A DNA stretch of 48,605 bases from an uncultured Burkholderiales bacterium (GTDB lineage Bacteria > Pseudomonadota > Gammaproteobacteria > Burkholderiales > Burkholderiaceae_E), in assembly GCA_903923345.1 (NCBI GenBank), contig CAIXXI010000084.1:1-48605 (forward strand), read 5' to 3'. Shown here one piece after another: positions 1 through 8,045 of this stretch (its first letter is position 1; each line of letters begins with the position of its first letter). The notes beneath the pieces were generated by a model. It saw only the letters and a program-made list of their open reading frames with translations, was not told where the DNA came from and searched no databases. Position numbers and translations under genes: made by a program.

Positions 1-585
1 ATCGACGGCGGCAGCGTTGCGCGAGGCGCGCTTGATCTGCGCTGTGGCAGTGGCCATGTCGTCTCCGGCAATCTCTTCACAAACCATGTCAACTACGGGC
101 TACTGTGCGGTATAGCCGGTGGCGGTCTGGCTCGGGTCTCGATCATCGGCAATGTGTTCACGCGCTGTGGCTCGCAGGCCGTGATGTCGGCCGGTGGCAT
201 CGACGGCGTCTCTTGCCGTTTCCTTCTCAATACCTGCGATTCAACGCATCTGTTTCCGGCCTGGGTCAATGATGACACGGGCGCGATCACGAACGGAGCG
301 GTGGCACCCGCTACCTTCAACGCATCGACGCCGCCGGTCGCGTTCCCGCGCTCCGGCACGTACCGCGCGATTGTGGTTGGAGACCGATCTCTTCCAGGGG
401 CAGGCACCCGACAAGGTGTGCTCGAGACCCGTGTGGAGGCGGGCTTTAGCGGTACTAAATGGTGCGTTCAGCGTTACGACCCCGCAAACGATGAAGGGGG
501 TTTGTCTGTGTTCTACACAAGGACCAGCGATCGCTCGGGTGCCTGGTTGCCGTGGACACGGCACGCCGGTGCCCGGCTTGAGTGA
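1..585 (+). CDS. Right-handed beta-helix protein, C-terminal part (start outside window)
   Basis: The frame is open from base 1 and ends with TGA at 583-585, so about 194 C-terminal residues are visible. The first ~75 residues show repeated short strands with G-N-x-F and small-residue turns (SGNLFTNHVNYGLLCG, IIGNVFTRCGSQAV), the rung pattern of right-handed parallel beta-helix (pectate-lyase-like) proteins. The last ~70 residues run through a V-E-A-G-F, W-C-V-Q-R-Y and W-L-P-W-T-R pattern that resembles the knob domain ending many phage tail fibres and tailspikes. Proteins of this shape usually bind or cut polysaccharides. It lies upstream of glycan-assembly genes on the same strand, with 218 bp to the next start. 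Secretion and substrate cannot be judged because the N-terminus is missing. The fold is fairly clear by eye; the enzymatic role is inference. Confidence 0.6.
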   Translation: MDGGSVARGALDLRCGSGHVVSGNLFTNHVNYGLLCGIAGGGLARVSIIGNVFTRCGSQAVMSAGGIDGVSCRFLLNTCDSTHLFPAWVNDDTGAITNGAVAPATFNASTPPVAFPRSGTYRAIVVGDRSLPGAGTRQGVLETRVEAGFSGTKWCVQRYDPANDEGGLSVFYTRTSDRSGAWLPWTRHAGARLE

Positions 586-789
586 CCTGAGCGGTGCTGG
601 CCAGGTTGCGACTTTCCCGACGCACTGCGACCGCCTTTCGGCCGATCGGTGCCGTGCGACCGCATTGGACCCATCGGATAGAGGGCCACGCACCTATCAT
701 CACCCCGTGTTCCAGCCGCGACCCCTAACAGGACGATCTTGATTGTTCGACACTGCCGGTCGGCTTGAGCGTCAATGTCCTGATTCACT

Positions 790-796
790 GGAGGGG
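790..796 (+). promoter_or_regulatory. Shine-Dalgarno site deciding the acyltransferase start
   Basis: GGAGGGG lies seven bases upstream of TTG 804, while the upstream TTG at 765 has no comparable purine run. This argues for a non-ATG start at 804 and shortens the protein by 13 residues at its non-conserved end. Confidence 0.55.
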
Positions 797-803
797 TTCG
801 ATT

Positions 804-1859
804 TTGGCCGTGCTGAAAGCGACCGACCGAGGCAATCACTTCAACCTGATGCGGCTCGCCTTCGCGTGTCTCGTTATCGTTGCGCATGGCCCCGAGATTG
901 TTCATGGTGACCGCAGTCGCGAGCCGCTGACGATGATGTTCGGGACACTCTCGTTTGGCGATCTCGCGGTTGACGGATTCTTCTTGCTGAGTGGCTACCT
1001 GATCGTCAAGAGTTGGACGCGACGGCCTGACTGGGCTGCTTTTCTTGCCGCACGTGCGCGACGCATCCTGCCGGGCTTTTTCGTTGCTTCTTTACTTTGC
1101 GCGTTTGTGGTGGGCCCGCTCGGCGGCGGCGCCGACTATTTCGAGCAATTCGCACTGTCTGCCTTCGGGTGGAGTCTGTTGACCCTTGCGCAACCGGCCA
1201 TTCCGCCGGTATTCGATGGCACGTATTACCCGCTCGTTAACGGTTCGGTCTGGACGATCATCCACGAAGTTCGGTGTTATCTCGCGGTGCTTCTGTTTGG
1301 CGTGCTCGGAGGATTCCGCCTCCGGTTTGCGTGGCTCGCGGCGACTGTCGTGTGTGTGCTGTTCTTCTTACTTGCACGCTTTGACGCGTGGCCACTGCCA
1401 GGCACATCCGGCCAGCATATGGCCCGATTTTTCATGCTGTTCGGCGTCGGCGGCTGCTTCTGGCTTTACGGTCGAGCGTTGCTTGCGCGTAGCAGCCTTG
1501 TTCTCCCTGCCTCGCTGCTCTTCGTGATCGCGCTTTCGATGCCGCAGTGGGCCGAGATTGGCGTTGCGCTGTTCGGCGGCTTCCTTTTCCTGCATATCGC
1601 AGTGCGTGAGGCGACCTCGCTTGCCTGGTTCAACCGCTTGCCTGACCTGTCCTATGGCGTTTACCTGTATGCCTGGCCGATTACGAAGCTGCTGCTGTGG
1701 TGTTGGCCTGGACTGACCGCTCCAGTGGTCACGGCCATCACGCTCGCAGCGAGTCTCGCTGCGGGCGCGCTAAGCTGGTTTCTGGTTGAACGCCCCTTCA
1801 TGAACCAGCGAACCCGTACCCCCGCTTACCGTCCCGATCACGTCACCGACACGCCATGA
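804..1859 (+). CDS. Acyltransferase 3 family membrane protein
   Basis: This multi-pass inner-membrane O-acyltransferase is of the kind that acetylates exopolysaccharide, O-antigen or Nod-factor sugars. The family's N-terminal signature is present: FNLMRLAFACLVIVAHG, with the presumed catalytic His near residue 28, followed by AVDGFFLLSGYLI. About ten hydrophobic segments follow, and the C-terminus is the usual FLVERPF. Length 351 aa is normal. The frame could open at a TTG at 765, but TTG 804 is preferred because GGAGGGG at 790-796 sits seven bases before it; GTG 810 is a third option. The stop overlaps the next gene's ATG (ATGA at 1856-1859), implying translational coupling to the glycosyltransferase. 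AT-richer codons (TTA, CTT, CGT) than in the window's core genes suggest a variable surface locus. Substrate unknown. Confidence 0.88.
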   Translation: MAVLKATDRGNHFNLMRLAFACLVIVAHGPEIVHGDRSREPLTMMFGTLSFGDLAVDGFFLLSGYLIVKSWTRRPDWAAFLAARARRILPGFFVASLLCAFVVGPLGGGADYFEQFALSAFGWSLLTLAQPAIPPVFDGTYYPLVNGSVWTIIHEVRCYLAVLLFGVLGGFRLRFAWLAATVVCVLFFLLARFDAWPLPGTSGQHMARFFMLFGVGGCFWLYGRALLARSSLVLPASLLFVIALSMPQWAEIGVALFGGFLFLHIAVREATSLAWFNRLPDLSYGVYLYAWPITKLLLWCWPGLTAPVVTAITLAASLAAGALSWFLVERPFMNQRTRTPAYRPDHVTDTP

Positions 1860-2605
1860 CTCGAACTCTGAGTGTTGTTACCGTCAACTACCATTCCGCG
1901 CAGCTCATCCGCGGCCTCGAAGCCATGCTGGCCGATTTGCCAGACGTTGAGCTGATCGTGGTCGACAACGGTGGTGGGTTCGAGCCCGGTTCGGAACGCA
2001 CCCGGGTGGTCGGCGATGGGACCAACCTCGGTTTCGGACGGGCATGCAACCTGGGCGCTGAAAATGCCCGCGCCGGGATTTTGCTGTTCCTGAACCCCGA
2101 TGCCACCGCACACGCAGACGCCATTCGTCAATTGCTTGAGGCCGATGTCGATCAATCCAGAACCATCTGGGGGCCGGCAATCCTTGACTCGACACATCGG
2201 GTAACGACCCTTGATGCGCCGGGACGTTTTGGATTGCGCTTTCGGCGTCGACATGTCGAACCGAGTCCAGACCGAGGGTGTGCACCGGTCCTTTACGTGT
2301 CTGGCGCCTGCATGATGGTTTCCAAAGCATTTTTCTCAAGCGTCGGGGGGTATGCAGACGATATCTTCCTGTACGCCGAAGACCTTGATTTATGCGCGCG
2401 CGCAGTTCGCGCAGGAGGTCAGGTTCTGATGTGTCCGAGCGTTTCGATCGAGCACGCGGGCGGCCGCTCCAGCAGCCGCTTCAGCGCACGGGCCAAGCGT
2501 CTGTTGCGCTCCTGGCGCGGCCACTACGTCTTTTTGTCGCGGGACAGTGGGCCGATCACTGCAGCGATCAATGCCTTGCACCTGGCCTCGGGCCTGAGGA
2601 TATGA
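1856..2605 (+). CDS. Glycosyltransferase family 2 (rhamnosyltransferase-like)
   Basis: A 249-aa GT-A fold glycosyltransferase acting at the cytoplasmic face of the membrane on a lipid-linked glycan. Visible elements are the N-terminal strand LSVVTVNYHSA, the nucleotide-binding VVDNGG, the NLGFGRACNLG helix, the metal-site region LFLNPDA, and the C-terminal acceptor/catalytic region GGYADDIFLYAEDLDLCAR. This last pattern is typical of the WbbL/rhamnosyltransferase-like subgroup of GT2. The gene overlaps its upstream and downstream neighbours by 4 bp each (ATGA at 1856 and at 2602), so three genes appear translationally coupled. The family is clear; donor sugar and linkage cannot be read from sequence. 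Confidence 0.88.
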   Translation: MTRTLSVVTVNYHSAQLIRGLEAMLADLPDVELIVVDNGGGFEPGSERTRVVGDGTNLGFGRACNLGAENARAGILLFLNPDATAHADAIRQLLEADVDQSRTIWGPAILDSTHRVTTLDAPGRFGLRFRRRHVEPSPDRGCAPVLYVSGACMMVSKAFFSSVGGYADDIFLYAEDLDLCARAVRAGGQVLMCPSVSIEHAGGRSSSRFSARAKRLLRSWRGHYVFLSRDSGPITAAINALHLASGLRI

Positions 2606-3639
2606 CGCCGGGGCTGCATGTCGTTTTTGTCAGTCCTTACGGGCACCATGGCGCTCAATCGGGTGCCCGCAAGCGGGTTGAGTCGCTCGCGGCTGCTCTG
2701 ATCGGTCTGGGGAGCGACATTCGCGTGACCTGCCTGTCGCCGTGGCGGCCTGCTGCCGATGTCGTTCATGTCCCCTTCGGCCTTGACGGTTCGCCGGTTG
2801 AACGTGTCGTTTCGATGCTCAGGCTTTCGGGCATGCTCCGGCAGCTTCGAGCTGATCTGGTTGTGTCCGAGAGCCCACTGGCGCCGCTGGCAGGCACCGG
2901 CACCCGAGTGATGCATCTGATACACGATGCGAAATTCGCCACCCCGCACGCGCGGATAGGCGGAAGGCTTGCGCATCTGCTGCACTGGATCTCGGCGCGT
3001 CTGGCCGATGAAGTCGTGACTGTGTCACGGTCAGAGCGGGATCGGTTGAGCGAGGCCTTGCGCATCAGTGCCGAGCGAATCCGTGTGTCGTACAACGGAC
3101 TGGCGCCCGCATGGCTTGATACGCCGCTCCCGTCACCGTCAGTGCCACGACGCTTCGACCTCCTGTATGTGTCGAACTTCGCTGCACACAAGGGTCACCA
3201 TGACCTCCTTCGTTGCGTGGAGGGTACCGGCTGGCGCGTCGCGTTTGTCGGGGCTGATTTTGGCCAACGCGGGGCATGCGAGGCGCAGTGCCGCGAACGC
3301 GGGATCGATGCAAGCTTCCTGGAGGGTTTGTCGGAGCCCGAATTGATTTCGACGTACGACGATGCGCGTGTGTTCGCGTTTCCGTCCAGACTCGAGGGCT
3401 TCGGCATGCCCTTCCTGGAGGCGCGAGCCCGGGGATTGCCGGTCGTGGCCAGCAAGCTGCCGGTTTTTTCAGAACTCGCTGCGCGCGTGGGTGGTTCTCT
3501 GGTCGATTTCGACGATATCGCCGGTGCAAGAGCGAGTTTTGCGCGTGCAATTGAGCAGCCGCTTGTCCGCCCGGATATTACTGAATTCACCTGGACCCGA
3601 ATCGCTGAGGGCTTGCTGCCGACGAGCGCGCCGAGATGA
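2602..3639 (+). CDS. Glycosyltransferase family 4 (GT-B fold)
   Basis: A 345-aa GT-B retaining glycosyltransferase. The N-terminal domain begins HVVFVSPYGHHGAQSGARKR, and the C-terminal nucleotide-sugar domain contains LLYVSNFAAHKGHHDLL and the E-x7-E region around LEGFGMPFLEA, followed by RGLPVVASKLP. The start is the ATG inside the ATGA overlap with the GT2 gene; the frame is open further upstream, but that stretch only shadows the GT2 coding sequence. It follows the GT2 and probably adds the next sugar of the same oligosaccharide. It is slightly short for GT4 enzymes but complete. Sugar specificity is unknown. Confidence 0.87.
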   Translation: MTPGLHVVFVSPYGHHGAQSGARKRVESLAAALIGLGSDIRVTCLSPWRPAADVVHVPFGLDGSPVERVVSMLRLSGMLRQLRADLVVSESPLAPLAGTGTRVMHLIHDAKFATPHARIGGRLAHLLHWISARLADEVVTVSRSERDRLSEALRISAERIRVSYNGLAPAWLDTPLPSPSVPRRFDLLYVSNFAAHKGHHDLLRCVEGTGWRVAFVGADFGQRGACEAQCRERGIDASFLEGLSEPELISTYDDARVFAFPSRLEGFGMPFLEARARGLPVVASKLPVFSELAARVGGSLVDFDDIAGARASFARAIEQPLVRPDITEFTWTRIAEGLLPTSAPR

Positions 3640-3697
3640 GTCAACGGCCTGATTCCTCTCAACGCACAGACCGCGCAAGGTCAATCAGGGAGCGCGC

Positions 3698-5188
3698 GTG
3701 ACGGGGCGCAATGTAGGCTGGAACCTGCTTGGATTCGGCTTGCCACTGTTTGTCGCGGTCGTCTGCATCCCGCCTCTGATCGAGTCGTTGGGCACCGCCC
3801 GCTTTGGCCTTTTGACACTGATCTGGGCTGTGGTCAGCTATTTCGGCGTTTTTGACCTTGGCCTGGGGCGTGCGCTGACCCAGCAGGTCTCTTCGGCTCT
3901 TGGGGCAGGACGCGACGACGCAGTCCCCGGTATCGCCTGCACGGGCCTAGCGGCAATGCTGTTGCTTGGGGTCGTCGCGGGTGCACTGATGTGGACTCTC
4001 GCACCTGTGGGCGTTGCCCTTTCGGCTGGGCTTCCCGACCCGGCCGAGGCCGAGGCCGCAGCCCGTGCGATGGCCTGGTCGCTGCCATTCATTGTCCTCA
4101 CCTCCGGCCTACGTGGGGTGTTGGAGTCTCGCGGCACGTTTCGCGCAATCAACCTCATCCGAATCGCCACAGGCACCCTGACCTATGTACTGCCGATTGC
4201 AGTGGTCCGAGCGGGCATGAATGACCTGGAGTCGATTGCCTGGGCTCTCGGCGCCATGCGGGCTGCCGGTTGTGCCTGGCACGCTGTCCTGGTTGCGCGC
4301 GAGGTGCCCGGTGCGCTCAACCCGAGGCGGCTCGACAGCGCAGCGCTCAGTGGTCTGCTGCGCTTCGGTGGCTGGCTCACCCTGAGCAACGTCGTGAGCC
4401 CGATGATGGGCTACCTCGACCGGTTCGTGGTCGCGTCGCTGCTATCGCTCGATGCGACGGCTTGGTACGTCACACCGAAGGAGATGGTGACGAAGCTGTT
4501 GATTGTGCCGACCGCGATCGGCAACGTGCTTTTTCCCCGGCTTTCGGCACTCGGCTCGAGTATTGATGGCCGCGAAGCATCGATCCGGCTTGAGAATCTC
4601 TCGACGTCTGCAGTGTTCGCGCTGCTGTTCCCGGTGACGCTTGTGCTGGCGGTGGGCGCTCCGCTGGTCTTGCACGCGTGGATCGGCGAGGAGTTCGCCC
4701 GACAGGGTGCGACTGCGATGGCGGTGGTTTGTCTCGGCGTGCTCCTGAACGGACTTGCCACCGTTCCCTTTCTATCGATTCAGGCGAGAGGGCGGTCCGA
4801 TGTGACGGCGCTCGCCAATGTGCTCGAACTCCCTCTGTTCATCGGTGCGGTCTACCTCATGACCCGAGAGTGGGGCGTCACCGGCGCTGCAGCTGCTTGG
4901 ACACTGCGTGTCGGGGTGGACCTGGTCGCGCTGTGTTGGATGTCGGCGCGCTTGCATGGGCACACCCCGTCAAGTCGTGATCGGATGCTGATGGTCGCCG
5001 TGACCATGTTGGCCTCCATCGCGTTTGCGTTTGCTTTCCTCGAACCGACTGCCTTGCGGGTCGGGGGTGCTGCGTGCGCAGGATGCGCTGCAATGCTCCT
5101 GCTCGGCTATGGTCATCGTCAGTGGTTACGGGCTTCGCTTCGCCGTGGAGTGTCAAGGACGACCGCGCAACAGTCTGGATCTCGCTGA
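3698..5188 (+). CDS. Wzx-type polysaccharide flippase (MOP superfamily)
   Basis: A 496-aa protein with about 12-14 hydrophobic segments and the MOP-superfamily opening N-x-x-G-F-G-L-P, then TARFGLLTLIWAVVSYFGVFDLGLGRALTQ, which matches O-antigen/EPS flippases. Such proteins move undecaprenyl-diphosphate-linked repeat units across the inner membrane. The start is GTG 3698 with AGGGAG at 3687-3692 as ribosome-binding site. It lies 58 bp after the GT4 gene in the same direction and converges with the next glycosyltransferase, with only two bases between the stops. No Wzy-like polymerase is seen in the window. Confidence 0.85.
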   Translation: MTGRNVGWNLLGFGLPLFVAVVCIPPLIESLGTARFGLLTLIWAVVSYFGVFDLGLGRALTQQVSSALGAGRDDAVPGIACTGLAAMLLLGVVAGALMWTLAPVGVALSAGLPDPAEAEAAARAMAWSLPFIVLTSGLRGVLESRGTFRAINLIRIATGTLTYVLPIAVVRAGMNDLESIAWALGAMRAAGCAWHAVLVAREVPGALNPRRLDSAALSGLLRFGGWLTLSNVVSPMMGYLDRFVVASLLSLDATAWYVTPKEMVTKLLIVPTAIGNVLFPRLSALGSSIDGREASIRLENLSTSAVFALLFPVTLVLAVGAPLVLHAWIGEEFARQGATAMAVVCLGVLLNGLATVPFLSIQARGRSDVTALANVLELPLFIGAVYLMTREWGVTGAAAAWTLRVGVDLVALCWMSARLHGHTPSSRDRMLMVAVTMLASIAFAFAFLEPTALRVGGAACAGCAAMLLLGYGHRQWLRASLRRGVSRTTAQQSGSR

Positions 5189-5190
5189 AT

Positions 5191-6393
5191 TCAGACAGGC
5201 GATGCAGGAGCCAGGCGTGCACCTGTCAGCATGGACTCAGGATGCCGGCCAAGGGTTCCGCTGACCGCCTCGCCATAAGCCTCCAACACAATCTGCTCAT
5301 CAAACTCAGCAAGGATGCGTTGACGCGCTTGCAGACTCACGACAGCCGCCTGTTCATGCGGCATCTTCAGCAGGTGGTTCATTGTGTCGGCCAGCGCCTG
5401 CGCATCCCGCGCCCCCACCAACCACCCCGTCACCCCATCTTCCACCGTATCCCGACACCCGACTGAATCGGTGGTGATCACCGGCTTGCCCATGCTCGCT
5501 GCTTCAAGCAGCGAGCGCGGCACGCCTTCGCGGTAGTACGACGGCAGCACCACACAGTCGGCCTGTGCATAGACCGGCACCATGTCGTCGAAGCTGCCCA
5601 GGTACTTCACCAGACCTTCCTGTTCCCAGGCTTCGATCGTGGCTCTCGGCACGGCCGCTGCATTGCCCTCATCGATGAAGCCGGCCAGCACGAACTCCAC
5701 CTCCGGATGCTGGGCTTTCACGATTCGCGCCGCCTCCACAAACTCGCCAACCCCCTTGGCCCACAGCAATCGGGCCACGAGCATGAAGCGAAACGGACCG
5801 GGCTCAGGCTTGGGGCGCGGGCTGAAGCGCTCGACATCCACGCCGGAGCCCGGCAGTCGCACCGTGCGCTGCGCGTCGACCAACCCCGCGTCAATGAACG
5901 TGGCACGGTCTTCTTCATTCTGGAAGAACACGGTCTTCGGCCACTTGAGTGCCACGCGGTAAAGCGCTCGTGAGACCTGCTCGAGCCACCCGCCCGATCC
6001 AAATCCCCGGCCCAGGCCCGAGATGTTCGCAATCACCGGCACGCCCAGCGTGCGCGCCACAATCGACAGGTAGATGTTGATCTTCGGTGTGAAGGTCAAC
6101 ACAACCGAGGGACCGATCTGCGCGATCGCCTGACGCAGACGCAGCAGCGTCCTCATCTCCTTGAGCGGATTCGTGCCGGCGTTGTCGAGCGTGATCGATA
6201 CATGCTCGGCCCCGCAGGCAATCAGGCGCGACACATGCCGGTCCGGCGGCGAGAGCACCACCACTCGCCATCCCTGTTTGATCAGCGATGCAATCAGGCG
6301 TGACCTGAAATTCACCACATACCAGGTGGTGTTCGCGCTCAGGCAGGCAATCGGACGCGTGTCCGGGATGTCGGGGGAATTGAATCGAAACAT
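5191..6393 (-). CDS. Glycosyltransferase family 4, PglA/WbpT-like
   Basis: A 400-aa GT-B enzyme. The N-terminal half begins CLSANTTWYVVNFRSRLI and includes TFTPKINIYLSIVARTLGVP and NISGLGRGFGSGG, which resembles the group adding the second sugar onto a lipid-linked HexNAc (PglA, WbpT and related enzymes). The C-terminal half has LVARLLWAKGVGEFVEAA, the E-x7-E motif in YREGVPRSLLEAASMGKPV, and VGCRDTVEDGVTGWLV. The first ATG (6391-6393) is used; no strong ribosome-binding site precedes it. It faces the flippase tail to tail and is divergent from the WecA-type gene. It probably acts right after the initiating transferase at 6712, but that is inferred from family and position. Confidence 0.86.
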   Translation of the reverse strand: MFRFNSPDIPDTRPIACLSANTTWYVVNFRSRLIASLIKQGWRVVVLSPPDRHVSRLIACGAEHVSITLDNAGTNPLKEMRTLLRLRQAIAQIGPSVVLTFTPKINIYLSIVARTLGVPVIANISGLGRGFGSGGWLEQVSRALYRVALKWPKTVFFQNEEDRATFIDAGLVDAQRTVRLPGSGVDVERFSPRPKPEPGPFRFMLVARLLWAKGVGEFVEAARIVKAQHPEVEFVLAGFIDEGNAAAVPRATIEAWEQEGLVKYLGSFDDMVPVYAQADCVVLPSYYREGVPRSLLEAASMGKPVITTDSVGCRDTVEDGVTGWLVGARDAQALADTMNHLLKMPHEQAAVVSLQARQRILAEFDEQIVLEAYGEAVSGTLGRHPESMLTGARLAPASPV

Positions 6394-6711
6394 CCGGCCA
6401 ATCTAGGCCGCTGGGCGATCTGAACGGTCGCCCGTCCGCTCGACGGCACGCATTCCCTGAAGGCCGGCGGCCACCGGGTTGCGGCGGTCACACGCGCTGA
6501 TCGGACGCCGGCCGGACCCTGACTCAGCACGACCGTGAAGGGATCACGGCAGGCTCACGCGCCCGAAATTCGACCGTTCTCTCGCCAGTCCGTCCCCTAT
6601 TGGGGATCCCGCCACGGAGTGTGTCGGACGCTGAAACACTTTTTTCCGCTTGTCCGACCGCCCTGACCTTTGGGAAGCGAGGCCGACAGCAACGCGATTG
6701 GGGGCCGAAGA
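6394..6711. other. 318-bp divergent intergenic region with two small hairpins
   Basis: No gene is supported here. The stretch separates the minus-strand GT4 from the plus-strand sugar-phosphate transferase and should hold both promoters. It contains a 5-bp-arm inverted repeat (TCCCC 6593-6597, GGGGA 6602-6606) and a 7-bp one (GTCGGAC 6623-6629, GTCCGAC 6652-6658) enclosing a T-run at 6640-6646. I could not pick out a convincing -35/-10 pair. Confidence 0.4.
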
Positions 6712-7974
6712 ATGAATCCAAGAGGGTCGCTCCAGAACGCGGCCTCACTCAATGATCGACACGGTTCGGCCAATGTGCCGGCGCTCAATATGACGGCTCC
6801 AGTCTCCTTCGCTCCCATCCTTCACAGCGCTGCCATCGCACTTGCAGTCTCGGCCATCGTGTCCCTGATCCTGGTCCTCACCCGCCGCTGGCACATCCGA
6901 TTCACCGGCGACTCCCACCTGCATCTGCCGCAGAAAATCCACCAGGACGAGATTCCCCGAATCGGCGGGCTCGCGATCGTTTCGGGCTTCGTCGTGGGTC
7001 TGGTGCATCTGGTCTGGTTCGGTGCCCGGCCGCCGGCCATCTCGGCTGAGACCGCCTCGCTGCTGCTGCTCGGACTGGCACCGATCGCGTTTGCCGGCTT
7101 CGGTGAAGACCTCACCAAGAAGGTCGGCCCACGTGCCCGCCTGTTCTGGATGGCACTGGGCAGCGCCCTCCTGTTGGCTTCGAAAAATCTGTTTCTCGAT
7201 CACATCGGGATTCCTTTTCTGGACCCACTCTTTTCTCACTGGGGCATCGCATTCGCGTTCTCGGTCTTTGCCTGCGTCGGCGCAGCCAACGCCTACAACC
7301 TCATCGATGGTCTCAATGGCCTGCTCGCCGGCGTCTCGCTGATCACGCTCACCGCAATCGCCTGGGTGGCTGCATCGGTCGGTGACGCCAAGGTCTTTGC
7401 GCTGGCCATCCTGCTCGGTGTGGCGATTCTGGGCTGGCTGCCCTGCAACTGGCCGCGCGCACGGCTGTTCGCAGGCGACGGCGGCGCCTATTCGATCGGC
7501 TTTCTGACCGCAGCCCTGCTCATCCTGCTGATTTCGCGCAACCCGAGTGTCAGCCCCTGGTTCGGCCTGACCGCAGCCGCCCTGCCGGTCTGGGAAACCC
7601 TCTACAGCATCTATCGTCGCAAGCGCACCGGCCTGTCGACCATGGAACCCGACCAGTCGCACCTGCATCAACTCGTGCGCACCCGCATGCACTGGTCGCT
7701 CAAGCACCGCGAACTGCGCCGGGCCGGTGTCTGGGGCGAGAACTGGACGCCTGCTGCACAGCCCACGGCACCGATCGTGGTCGAGGCACCCAATGGCCTG
7801 TGCAGTCCGCTGCTGTGGGGTCTGCATGCACTGGCAGCCGTCGGTGGCATGCTGGCGTATCACGACACCGGCGCGCAGGCCGCGATCTTCCTGTGCTTCG
7901 TTGTGACCTACATCGGCCTGCATCGTCGGCTGCTTCGATCCCGCATCAAGTACAAGCTCGCGCTGGCGGGCTGA
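6712..7974 (+). CDS. WecA/MraY-type undecaprenyl-phosphate glycosyl-1-phosphate transferase
   Basis: This 420-aa polytopic membrane enzyme would start lipid-linked glycan assembly by moving a HexNAc-1-phosphate from UDP-sugar to undecaprenyl phosphate. Family features in order: HQDEIPRIGGLAIV (the substrate-loop region), APIAFAGFGEDLTKKVGP in place of the G-F-x-D-D motif, ANAYNLIDGLNGLLAGVSL (the N-x-x-D motif), LFAGDGGAYSIGFL, and ETLYSIYRRKR...DQSHLHQL, the conserved late cytoplasmic loop with the H-x-H pattern. Around 11 hydrophobic segments are seen. ATG 6712 follows GGGGG at 6700-6704; ATG 6790, just before the first membrane helix, and TTG 6670 are alternatives. The C-terminal ~110 residues after the HLHQL loop add two further hydrophobic helices. 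It likely initiates the glycan built by the genes to its left. Confidence 0.85.
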   Translation: MNPRGSLQNAASLNDRHGSANVPALNMTAPVSFAPILHSAAIALAVSAIVSLILVLTRRWHIRFTGDSHLHLPQKIHQDEIPRIGGLAIVSGFVVGLVHLVWFGARPPAISAETASLLLLGLAPIAFAGFGEDLTKKVGPRARLFWMALGSALLLASKNLFLDHIGIPFLDPLFSHWGIAFAFSVFACVGAANAYNLIDGLNGLLAGVSLITLTAIAWVAASVGDAKVFALAILLGVAILGWLPCNWPRARLFAGDGGAYSIGFLTAALLILLISRNPSVSPWFGLTAAALPVWETLYSIYRRKRTGLSTMEPDQSHLHQLVRTRMHWSLKHRELRRAGVWGENWTPAAQPTAPIVVEAPNGLCSPLLWGLHALAAVGGMLAYHDTGAQAAIFLCFVVTYIGLHRRLLRSRIKYKLALAG

Positions 7975-7982
7975 GCCTGCGC

Positions 7983-8004
7983 ATCCGGGGCTATGATCCG
8001 GGGC
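7983..8004 (+). promoter_or_regulatory. Possible metC promoter/operator: direct repeat around TATGAT
   Basis: The 9-mer ATCCGGGGC occurs at 7983-7991 and again at 7996-8004, a 13-bp period, and the -10-like TATGAT occupies 7992-7997 between and partly inside the repeats. It lies 42 bp before the metC start. No matching -35 is visible, so this is a weak promoter call; the repeat itself is read directly. Confidence 0.3.
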
Positions 8005-8045
8005 GGCTCGCCTGAGCACAGGCGGCCCCGCCTCCGGAGAGATTC

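Noticed and set aside
586..764. TTGGAC at 665 with TATCAT at 695 as acyltransferase promoter
   Set aside because: The spacing of 24 bp is too long for a sigma-70 promoter.
6745..8019. 424-codon minus-strand frame opposite the WecA-type gene
   Set aside because: Antisense to a membrane protein with conserved motifs; low-complexity polar translation.
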